Assembly (NCBI RefSeq): GCF_003047285.1
Contig: NZ_PZYX01000002.1
Location: 372,001-436,000 of the forward strand
Source of the DNA: Nocardioides allogilvus
Lineage (GTDB): Bacteria; Actinomycetota; Actinomycetes; Propionibacteriales; Nocardioidaceae
Length of the DNA stretch: 64,000 nucleotides
Direction of reading: 5' to 3'
Positions 44,227-50,957 of this stretch are shown here, in pieces (the stretch's first letter is position 1; the number at the start of each line of letters is the position of its first letter). The notes below the pieces were generated by a model. The model was not told the origin of the DNA. It ran no database searches and was given only the letters and a program-made list of their open reading frames with translations. Position numbers and translations under genes: made by a program.

Positions 44227-45356
44227 TGGGCGCCTGGGAGACGTGGCTGACCGACGAGGCAGTCCGCCGTGACGCCGCCGGGCTGACCCGCAGGCTGCGG
44301 CCGCGCGGCCCCGACGACGACGTCATCGACCTCGCCGGCAACGACTACCTCGGGCTCTCGCGCGACCCCGTCGTCGTCGCCGCGGCCGCGGACACCGCCC
44401 GCACGTGGGGCGCCGGCGCCGGGGCGTCCCGGCTGGTCACCGGCACCCTGACCCTGCACGAGACGCTCGAGCAGGAGCTGGCCGTCTTCCTGGGCCAGCC
44501 CGCCGCGCTCGTCATGTCGACCGGCTACCACGCCAACCTCGCGGTCGTCACCGCACTGGCCGACCGCGACACCTTGATCGTCTCCGACGCCCACATCCAC
44601 GCGTCCCTGATCGACGCCGCCCGCCTGTCGCGCTCCGAGATCGCGGTCACGCCGCACGGCGACGTGGATGCCGTCGACCAGGCCCTCGCGGGTGCAGGGA
44701 GCCGGCGCGCGATCGTGCTGGCCGAGTCGATCTACTCCGTGCTCGGCGACGCCGCTCCCCTCGTCGAGCTGGCCGAGGTGTGCACCCGCCACGACGCACT
44801 GCTGATCGTCGACGAGGCCCACGGGCTCGGTGTGGCGGGCACTGCCGGCGAAGGACTGGTCAAGGCACTCGGCCTCGCCTCCGCGCCCCACGTCGTCGTC
44901 ACGGCCACGCTGTCCAAGTCGCTCGGCGCCCAGGGCGGCGCCGTCCTCGGCTCCCCCGCCCTGGTCCACCACCTCGTCAACCGGGCGCGACCGTTCATCT
45001 TCGACACCGCGCTCAACCCGGCCGCGACCGGTGGCGCCATCGCCGCCCTGCGGGTGCTGCGCTCGCGACCGGACCTGCCGGGCGTGGTCCGCGCCCGCGT
45101 CGAGTCCCTCGCCACCCGGCTCGGCGTGGACGTCCCGGCGGGCGCCGTACTCTCCGTGCCGATGACCTCGCCGCACGTCGCGATCGCTGCCCAGGCCGAG
45201 TGCCTGGAGCACGGCGTGCGCGTCGGCTGCTTCCGGCCGCCGTCGGTGCCGGACGGCATCTCGCGCCTGCGCATCACCACCAACGCGGGCGTGCCCGACG
45301 ACGCGTGGGCGAAGGCGGGCGACCTGCTGGCCAAGGTCGTCGAGGCGCACCGATGA
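44226..45356 (+). CDS. bioF: 8-amino-7-oxononanoate synthase
   Basis: BioF condenses pimeloyl-CoA or pimeloyl-ACP with alanine. The 376-residue PLP enzyme of the alpha-oxoamine synthase family has [15 protein letters not shown] (about residues 34-48), [30 protein letters not shown] and the PLP Lys in [12 protein letters not shown]. The ATG at 44226 overlaps the bioA stop. The pimelate-forming genes (bioC, bioH, bioW, bioI) are not present in this window. Confidence 0.95.
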   Translation: MGAWETWLTDEAVRRDAAGLTRRLRPRGPDDDVIDLAGNDYLGLSRDPVVVAAAADTARTWGAGAGASRLVTGTLTLHETLEQELAVFLGQPAALVMSTGYHANLAVVTALADRDTLIVSDAHIHASLIDAARLSRSEIAVTPHGDVDAVDQALAGAGSRRAIVLAESIYSVLGDAAPLVELAEVCTRHDALLIVDEAHGLGVAGTAGEGLVKALGLASAPHVVVTATLSKSLGAQGGAVLGSPALVHHLVNRARPFIFDTALNPAATGGAIAALRVLRSRPDLPGVVRARVESLATRLGVDVPAGAVLSVPMTSPHVAIAAQAECLEHGVRVGCFRPPSVPDGISRLRITTNAGVPDDAWAKAGDLLAKVVEAHR

Positions 45357-46018
45357 TCCTCGTCGTCACCGGCACGGGCACCGGCGTGGGCAAGACCGTC
45401 GCGACCGCGGCCCTGGCCGCACGCGCCGCCGGGTCGGTCGTCGTGGTCAAGCCGGTGCAGACGGGCGTCCTGCCCGGCGAGGTCGGTGACGTCGACGACG
45501 TACGCCGCCTCGCGGGCTGCGAGGTCACCGAGCTGGTCCGCCTGCCCGATCCGCTCGCGCCCGACACCGCCGCCCGGCTGGTCGGGGTCACGCTGCCGAG
45601 CGTGGCGGAGCACGCCGCCCGGGTCCGTGGGCTCGCGGACGACTTCGACACGGTGATCGTCGAGGGTGCGGGCGGACTGCTCGTGCGCCTCGACTCCGAG
45701 GGCGGAACGCTGCTCGACCTCGCCGCCGCGCTGGACGCCTCCGTCGTGGTCGTCGTCGCTGCCGGGCTGGGCACGCTCAACCACACCGAGCTCACCGTCG
45801 ACGCGTTGCGCACGCGTGGCCTCGAGCCGGAGGGGCTGGTCATCGGGTCCTGGCCGGCCTCGCCCGACCTCGCCGAGCGCTGCAACCTCGACGACCTGCC
45901 GCGCGTGACGGGACTGCCCGTGCTCGCGGTGATCCCGGCCGACGTCGGGTCGCTGGAGCAGTCGGCATTCCTCGCAGCCGCTCCTGGGTGGTTCACGCAG
46001 GAGGCAGGGCGTAGTTAA
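45353..46018 (+). CDS. bioD: Dethiobiotin synthetase
   Basis: BioD closes the ureido ring using CO2 and ATP. The 221-residue P-loop enzyme starts [18 protein letters not shown] (Walker A), has VVVKPVQTG and [11 protein letters not shown]. The start overlaps the bioF stop. The final codons (GRS and the TAA stop) run into the palindromic element at 46011-46070, so the C-terminus has probably been set by that element; the visible core appears complete. Confidence 0.95.
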   Translation: MILVVTGTGTGVGKTVATAALAARAAGSVVVVKPVQTGVLPGEVGDVDDVRRLAGCEVTELVRLPDPLAPDTAARLVGVTLPSVAEHAARVRGLADDFDTVIVEGAGGLLVRLDSEGGTLLDLAAALDASVVVVVAAGLGTLNHTELTVDALRTRGLEPEGLVIGSWPASPDLAERCNLDDLPRVTGLPVLAVIPADVGSLEQSAFLAAAPGWFTQEAGRS

Positions 46019-46070
46019 GTGAGAACTTGTCGGATCTCGACGAGATCACGACAAACCCTCACTCAACTAC
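46011..46070. repeat. Long near-perfect palindrome at the bioD 3' end
   Basis: The 22-base outer arms (GTAGTTAAGTGAGAACTTGTCG and its partner beginning CGACAAACC) match at 18 of 22 positions, all mismatches being transitions. They enclose GATCTCG/CGAGATC, a perfect 7-bp inner palindrome. The TAA of bioD lies in the left arm. It could terminate the biotin operon, but its form also fits a dispersed palindromic repeat. Confidence 0.65.
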
Positions 46071-46092
46071 CCGGCCCGCTCGGAGGTTCACC

Positions 46093-46473
46093 ATGAATGC
46101 ATCCGACCAGTACGCCAGCGTGCGCTACCTCGTCGACGACGTCGACGCAGCCGTCGAGTTCTACACCACGCACCTCGGGTTCGAGCTGCTCTCGCACCCG
46201 GCGCCACCCTTCGCCGACGTCGTGCGCGGGCCCCTGCGGCTCCTGCTCTCCGGCACCGCCAGCTCCGGCGCCCGCGCGACTCCCGACGGTTCGATGTCGG
46301 CCGGCCGCAACCGCATCCACCTGGTCGTCGACGACTTCGACGCGCTCGTGGCCCGGCTCCGGGAGGCAGGGCTGCCCTTCGCCAGCGACGTCGTCTCCGG
46401 GCCGGGTGGTCGTCAGGTCCTGCTCACCGACCCCGCCGGCAACCTCGTCGAGCTGTTCGAGCCGGCGACCTGA
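46093..46473 (+). CDS. VOC-family (glyoxalase/bleomycin-resistance-like) protein
   Basis: This 126-residue vicinal-oxygen-chelate protein begins MNASDQYASVRYLVDDVDAAV, followed by FYTTHLGFELL and, at the end, LLTDPAGNLVELFEP, which carries the usual metal-ligand Glu. CGGAGG precedes the ATG at 46093. It lies behind the palindromic element, so it may be outside the biotin operon. It is convergent with the amidase gene 6 bp away. Ligand unknown. Confidence 0.85.
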   Translation: MNASDQYASVRYLVDDVDAAVEFYTTHLGFELLSHPAPPFADVVRGPLRLLLSGTASSGARATPDGSMSAGRNRIHLVVDDFDALVARLREAGLPFASDVVSGPGGRQVLLTDPAGNLVELFEPAT

Positions 46474-46479
46474 CGCGGC

Positions 46480-47877
46480 TCACCACCCCGGCGGGTGCCG
46501 CCCGTCCCACGGAGCAGCGGCCTCGACCTGCGCCGAGACCGAGAGCAGCAGCTCCTCCTCGGCCGGCCGCGCGGCCAGCATCACGCCGACGGGGAGACCG
46601 TCCGGCGTCCAGTGGAGCGGCAGCGAGACCGCCGGCATCCCGGTCACGTTCCACGCGCTCGTCCACGGCGTGAACCGCTTCTGCGCCTCGAAGTCGGCCG
46701 CCGGGTCCTCGTCGTCGCGCAGGTCGCCGACCAAGGGAGGGAGCGTGGCCAGGGTCGGCGTGAGCACGAGGTCGTACGGCGCCAGGCTGGCCAGCGCGTC
46801 CGCGGCATACCTCCGGAGCTGGCCGATCGCGAGGCCGAACTCGGGAGCGCTGACGGCCCGCCCCTTCTCGCTCAGCCACCGCGTAAGCGGTCGGATCTCG
46901 TGCTCGCGCCCCTCCGGGACCTCGGCCATCGCCGTGAGGACCACCCAGCAGACCTCGAAGGTCGCCACCGCCTCGCGGGGCAGCGGCACGTCGATGTCCA
47001 CCACGTCGTGACCGAGGCCGGCGAGCAGGGCGGACGCCTCGTCCCACGCCGTGCGGACGACAGGCTCGACCTCACTGTCGGTGATGACTGGTGTGATGAA
47101 GCGAGCGACCCGGAGACGTCCGGGGTCGCGGTCACAGGCAGCCAGGAACGAGTCGAGAGGGGGTGGCGCCCAGGAGGGATCCCCCACCCGCCGACCAGCG
47201 AGCACGTCGAGCAGGGCGGCGGCATCACGCACCGTGCGCGCCAGCGGACCGGGCGTGGCCAGGCCGACCGGATCGCCGTACCGCGGAGCGCCGCTGATCC
47301 GACCGCGCGTCGGCTTCAGCCCGACCAGCCCGCAGCACGACGCCGGGATGCGGATGGAGCCACCGCCGTCCGAGCCCGGCGCCACGGGGACGAGCCCGGC
47401 GGCCACCGCGGCCGCGGCACCACCGGAGGACCCGCCAGCCGTGCGGCGGGGATCCCACGGGGTGACTGCCGGCGGGGCGACGTCGGGCTCGGTGTAGCAG
47501 GGCGAGCCGAACTCCGGTGTGTTCGTCTTGCCCAGGCTGGGCATCCCCGCGGCCTCGACGGTGAGGACGAGGTCGTCCGACTCGTCGGGCACGAAGCCGT
47601 CGTAGGCCGCCGAGCCGAACGTCGTGCGCACGCCGGCCGTCGGGTGCAGGTCCTTGATCGCGGTGGGCACTCCCCACAACGGGCCGGCACCCTCGGGGCG
47701 ACCGCCGTCCCGGAGCCTGCGTGCGTGCGCGCGCGCCTGCTCGGGCGTGGACGTGACGAACGCGCCGACGGTGTCGGCGCGTTCGAGGTAGTGCTCGACG
47801 AGGTCGAGCGGCGTGACGTCGCCGCGGCGCACGAGCTCACCCTGCTCGAGGGCGGTCAGGTCATGCAGTGGAGGCAC
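46480..47877 (-). CDS. Amidase (amidase-signature family)
   Basis: This 465-residue hydrolase has the Ser-cisSer-Lys triad of the amidase signature family: Lys75 in AIKDL, cis-Ser150 in GGSSGGAAAAVA, and nucleophile Ser174 in DGGGSIRIPAS. Members hydrolyse amides, including the GatA subunit, but no gatB or gatC lies nearby, so this is more likely a catabolic or detoxifying amidase. The GTG start at 47877 has TACCGT 6 bases upstream and no ribosome site. Substrate unknown. Confidence 0.9.
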   Translation of the reverse strand: MPPLHDLTALEQGELVRRGDVTPLDLVEHYLERADTVGAFVTSTPEQARAHARRLRDGGRPEGAGPLWGVPTAIKDLHPTAGVRTTFGSAAYDGFVPDESDDLVLTVEAAGMPSLGKTNTPEFGSPCYTEPDVAPPAVTPWDPRRTAGGSSGGAAAAVAAGLVPVAPGSDGGGSIRIPASCCGLVGLKPTRGRISGAPRYGDPVGLATPGPLARTVRDAAALLDVLAGRRVGDPSWAPPPLDSFLAACDRDPGRLRVARFITPVITDSEVEPVVRTAWDEASALLAGLGHDVVDIDVPLPREAVATFEVCWVVLTAMAEVPEGREHEIRPLTRWLSEKGRAVSAPEFGLAIGQLRRYAADALASLAPYDLVLTPTLATLPPLVGDLRDDEDPAADFEAQKRFTPWTSAWNVTGMPAVSLPLHWTPDGLPVGVMLAARPAEEELLLSVSAQVEAAAPWDGRHPPGW

Positions 47878-47883
47878 GACCCG

Positions 47884-47889
47884 ACGGTA
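47884..47889 (-). promoter_or_regulatory. Probable -10 box of the amidase gene
   Basis: TACCGT is followed after CGGGTC (6 bases) by the GTG start codon on the minus strand. Confidence 0.45.
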
Positions 47890-47916
47890 CTCGCGCGCCG
47901 CGGCGCACGCCGGGGA

Positions 47917-48471
47917 TCAGGCCGCAGCGACGGTCTCGTGCGACACGAGGGCGGTCAGGGCACCCACGAGGCGCTCGACCGCTGCCTCGTCGGCGAGCAG
48001 GTCACCGTTGAGGGCCGACTCGCTCGCGACGATGCCCTCGACGACGGTCGCGCCGGCGATGGTCGCGGAGTGGCGCGCGTGCTCGTGCGACCACTTGCCG
48101 CCGTACGGCGTCGGGGTGGCGCCGACGGCCGCGAACGGCTTGCCCACGATGGCGCCGGCGCCGTACGGGCGCGAGAGCCAGTCGATGGCGTTGTTGAGGA
48201 CGGCCGGCATGGTGCCGTTGTACTCCGGCGTCACGACGAGCAGGCGGTCGGCGGCGGCCACGGCGACACGCAGGGCGACGGCGCTCGCGGGGACGGTCTC
48301 GCCGTCGAGCTCCTCGTTGTAGAACGGGATCTGGTCGAGGCCCTCGACGATGTCGATGGTGACGCCCTCGGGGGCGTTGGCCGAGAGGTGCTCGGCGATG
48401 CGACGGTTGAGCGAGTCGGCACGCAGGGAGCCGACGAGGACAGCGACACGGGTCTGGTTCGAGGTAGTCAT
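47917..48471 (-). CDS. NADPH-dependent FMN reductase-family protein
   Basis: This 184-residue flavodoxin-like protein has the FMN phosphate loop LVGSLRADSLNRRIAE (about residues 12-27) and TPEYNGTMPAVLNNAIDWLSRP in the middle, typical of NADPH-dependent FMN or quinone reductases (ArsH/YieF group). A perfect 20-bp palindrome begins 9 bp upstream of its ATG, and a TetR gene lies divergent, so the gene is probably derepressed by a small ligand. Its role may be in quinone or xenobiotic reduction. Confidence 0.88.
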   Translation of the reverse strand: MTTSNQTRVAVLVGSLRADSLNRRIAEHLSANAPEGVTIDIVEGLDQIPFYNEELDGETVPASAVALRVAVAAADRLLVVTPEYNGTMPAVLNNAIDWLSRPYGAGAIVGKPFAAVGATPTPYGGKWSHEHARHSATIAGATVVEGIVASESALNGDLLADEAAVERLVGALTALVSHETVAAA

Positions 48472-48479
48472 GCCGGTTT

Positions 48480-48499
48480 AAACGGACCGCGGTCCGTTT
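48480..48499. promoter_or_regulatory. TetR-type operator at the FMN reductase promoter
   Basis: AAACGGACCGCGGTCCGTTT is a perfect 20-base palindrome 9 bp upstream of the reductase ATG and 68 bp upstream of the divergent TetR gene. Confidence 0.7.
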
Positions 48500-48554
48500 G
48501 CATTCCCGATCGCGGAGAATTTCCAGCACACGGCCGTCCGCCGGGCACGACAAC

Positions 48555-48560
48555 TACCCT
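48555..48560 (+). promoter_or_regulatory. Probable -10 box of the TetR gene
   Basis: TACCCT precedes the GTG at 48567 by GACGAC (6 bases), supporting that start over ATG 48585. Confidence 0.45.
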
Positions 48561-48566
48561 GACGAC

Positions 48567-49157
48567 GTGCCGATCAGTCTCCCGATGGCCGACGAGCCGC
48601 CTCACGAGCGCGCCGACGCCGCCCGCAACCGCGACGCGATCCTGGCTGCCGCGTCCCGGCTCGTCGACGAGGTCGGCGTCGAGGGCCTCTCCATGGACTG
48701 CGTCGCGCACGCGGCGGGGGTCGGCAAGGGCACCCTGTTCCGACGCTTCGAGAGCCGCGAGGGCCTGATGGCGGCCGTGCTCAACCGCTCGGAGACGGAG
48801 TGGCAGTCCGCCGTCTTGGCTGGCCCGCCACCGTTGGGTCCCGGCGCCGCCGCCTACGACCGGCTGCTCGCGATGGGACACTCCCGGCTGCGGCTCAACG
48901 TCACCCACGGCGCCCTGATCAAGGCCGCGACCGGCAGCAGCGGCGCCCGCTCGCGCGCGGCCGCGGCGTTCGCGATCATGCACGTGCGCTACCTGCTCGG
49001 CGAGCTGGGCGTCGACGGCGACCTGCCCCTGCTGGCGATCGCCATCCTGGCCCCGCTCGACATCACCATGATCGAGCAGCAGCAGGCCGACGACGTCACC
49101 CTGGAGCGGATCGAGGCCGCCTGGGACGACCTCGTACGTCGCGTGGTGGCCGGCTGA
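48567..49157 (+). CDS. TetR-family transcriptional regulator
   Basis: This 196-residue regulator has an N-terminal helix-turn-helix (about residues 20-66: RDAILAAASRLVDEVGVEGLSMDCVAHAAGVGKGTLFRRFESREGL). It is divergent from the FMN reductase, and the 20-bp palindrome between them is its likely operator. The GTG at 48567 is chosen because of the TACCCT box; ATG 48585 (MADEPPH) is an alternative. The ligand is unknown. It is convergent with cimA. Confidence 0.85.
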   Translation: MPISLPMADEPPHERADAARNRDAILAAASRLVDEVGVEGLSMDCVAHAAGVGKGTLFRRFESREGLMAAVLNRSETEWQSAVLAGPPPLGPGAAAYDRLLAMGHSRLRLNVTHGALIKAATGSSGARSRAAAAFAIMHVRYLLGELGVDGDLPLLAIAILAPLDITMIEQQQADDVTLERIEAAWDDLVRRVVAG

Positions 49158-49160
49158 GCG

Positions 49161-50753
49161 TCAGCGGTGGTGCTTGCGCAGCCCGAAGGTCAGCCCGTCG
49201 ACGAGCGCGCCCCACGACGCCTCGATCACGTTGTGGCCGACCCCGACCGTGACCCATGACGACTCGCCGTCCGAGGTCTCGATCAGCACCCGGGTGATCG
49301 CGTCGGTGCCGTGGCCCTGGTCGAGGATCCGCACCTTGTAGTCGATCAGCTCGAACTTCGCCACCTCCGGGAAGGCCTGGCCGATGGCCGAGCGGAGCGC
49401 GGCGTCGAGGGCGTTGACGGGGCCGTTGCCCTCGCCGGTCACGACGTAGCGGACCTCCTCGGAGCGCAGCTTGACCGTGGCCTCGGACACCGCCTCGCCG
49501 TCGGGCGTGGTCTCGGTGATGACGCGCCACGACTCGACGTCGAAGTAGGAGGGGCGGACGCCCTCGACCTCCTCGACGAGGAGCAGCTCGAAGGACGCGT
49601 CGGCCGCCTCGAAGGTGTAGCCGGTCTGCTCCATCGCCTTGACCCGGTCGGTCACGCGCGTCACGAGCTCGCGGTCGCCGGAGAGGTCGAAGCCGAGCTC
49701 CTTGCCCTTGAGCTCGATCGAGGCACGACCGGCCATGTCGGAGACGAGCAGGCGCATGTCGTTGCCGACGCCGATCGGGTCCATGTGCTGGTAGAGGTTG
49801 GGGTCGACCTTGATCGCCGAGGCGTGCAGGCCGGCCTTGTGCGCGAAGGCGGACGTGCCGACGTAGGGCTGGCGCGACGCCGGCGGCACGTTGGTCACCT
49901 CGGCCACGGCGTGCGCGATCCGGGTGGCCTCGCGCAGCAGCCCGGCCGGCAGCACCGCCCGGTCGAGCTTGAGCTCGAGGTTGGCCACGACGGTGACCAG
50001 GTCGGCGTTGCCGGTGCGCTCGCCGTAGCCGTTGATGCAGCCCTGCACGTGGGTCGCGCCGGCAGCGACGGCGGCCAGCGAGTTGGCGACCGCGCAGCCG
50101 GAGTCGTTGTGGGCGTGGATGCCGACCCGGGCACCCGTCGAGGCGATCACGTCGGTGACCACGTCGGAGACCCAGTCGGGCAGCATGCCGCCGTTGGTGT
50201 CGCACAGGGCGACGACCTCGGCGCCGGCCTCCGTCGCCGTACGCAACACCTCGAGGGCGTAGTCACGGTTGTCTCGGTAGCCGTCGAAGAAGTGCTCGGC
50301 GTCGAGGAAGACCGTCTGGCCCTCGGCACGGAGGTGGGAGACGGTGTCGCGCACCATCGCGAGGTTCTCCTCGAGGGTGGTGCGCAGGGCCAGCTCGACG
50401 TGGCGGTCGTGCGACTTCGCGACCAGCGTCACCACCGAGGCGCCGCTGTCGCGGAGCGCGGCGACCTGCGGGTCGTCGGCCGCCCTGACCCCGGCCCGCC
50501 GGGTGGCCCCGAAGGCCGCGAGGCGCGCGTGGCGCAGGTCGAGCTCCTGGCTCGCGCGCCGGAAGAACTCGGTGTCCTTGGGGTTGGCGCCCGGCCAGCC
50601 GCCCTCGATGAAGCCGACCCCCAGGCCGTCGAGCTGGCGCGCGATCGTCAGCTTGTCGGCGACGGAGAGGTTGAGCCCCTCCTGCTGCGCGCCGTCACGC
50701 AGCGTCGTGTCGTAGACGTGGAAGGAGCCCTGCAGGTCGAGCGGCTGGGACAT
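49161..50753 (-). CDS. cimA: Citramalate synthase
   Basis: CimA condenses pyruvate and acetyl-CoA to citramalate, the threonine-independent entry to isoleucine (2-oxobutanoate). The 530-residue DRE-TIM enzyme shows YDTTLRDGAQQEG (about residues 14-26), HAHNDSGCAVANSLAA (metal His) and NGYGERTGNADL, with a C-terminal regulatory LeuA-type dimer domain from about 400. The start ATG is 50753 with AGAAGGA upstream. The frame continues to 50888 but runs over the attenuator and is not coding. A leader peptide and terminator precede it. Confidence 0.92.
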   Translation of the reverse strand: MSQPLDLQGSFHVYDTTLRDGAQQEGLNLSVADKLTIARQLDGLGVGFIEGGWPGANPKDTEFFRRASQELDLRHARLAAFGATRRAGVRAADDPQVAALRDSGASVVTLVAKSHDRHVELALRTTLEENLAMVRDTVSHLRAEGQTVFLDAEHFFDGYRDNRDYALEVLRTATEAGAEVVALCDTNGGMLPDWVSDVVTDVIASTGARVGIHAHNDSGCAVANSLAAVAAGATHVQGCINGYGERTGNADLVTVVANLELKLDRAVLPAGLLREATRIAHAVAEVTNVPPASRQPYVGTSAFAHKAGLHASAIKVDPNLYQHMDPIGVGNDMRLLVSDMAGRASIELKGKELGFDLSGDRELVTRVTDRVKAMEQTGYTFEAADASFELLLVEEVEGVRPSYFDVESWRVITETTPDGEAVSEATVKLRSEEVRYVVTGEGNGPVNALDAALRSAIGQAFPEVAKFELIDYKVRILDQGHGTDAITRVLIETSDGESSWVTVGVGHNVIEASWGALVDGLTFGLRKHHR

Positions 50754-50794
50754 CGGATGAATCCTTCTCATCGGAGCAGATCGGGGCACAAAAA

Positions 50795-50816
50795 AACCTC
50801 CCGGGGTCAGGAGGTT
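50795..50816 (-). terminator. Attenuator terminator upstream of cimA
   Basis: On the minus strand AACCTCC-TGACCCCG-GGAGGTT is followed by TTTTT, giving a 7-bp stem, 8-base loop and U-tract, 41 bp before the cimA ATG. It is the classic intrinsic terminator form and lies between the leader peptide and cimA. Confidence 0.8.
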
Positions 50817-50817
50817 G

Positions 50818-50840
50818 GCGCGGCGGGAGACCCGTCGCGC
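50818..50840 (-). promoter_or_regulatory. Pause-type hairpin in the cimA leader
   Basis: GCGCGACGGG and CCCGCCGCGC pair over 10 bp with one G-T and a 3-base loop, directly after the leader peptide stop. Its GGGTC (50833-50829) can pair instead with GACCC (50808-50804) in the terminator loop, an alternative structure suited to antitermination. Confidence 0.6.
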
Positions 50841-50872
50841 TAGAAAATGATGATGGTGCTGGTGGTGCGCAT
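50840..50872 (-). CDS. cimA leader peptide MRTTSTIIIF
   Basis: A ten-codon frame on the minus strand, ATG CGC ACC ACC AGC ACC ATC ATC ATT TTC TAG, sits just before two hairpins and the U-tract terminator ahead of cimA. Three Ile and three Thr codons fit sensing of the pathway end-product Ile (and Thr) through charged tRNA. It is too short for standard gene callers; the call rests on its composition and position. Confidence 0.75.
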   Translation of the reverse strand: MRTTSTIIIF

Positions 50873-50957
50873 ACCCCCACTGTGCCACGGACAGCAGGTC
50901 GAGGAGCGAGAACCGCGATCGGTCTCGGATCGCGGTCAGGGCCGCGCCAGCGCTGGC

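Noticed and set aside
49311..50843. Plus-strand frame opposite cimA
   Set aside because: Antisense shadow of a secure enzyme gene, also running through the attenuator.
50754..50888. N-terminal extension of cimA (MAQWGYAHHQHHHHF...)
   Set aside because: It would translate through the leader-peptide region and the terminator; citramalate synthases begin at MSQPLDL-like sequence at 50753.
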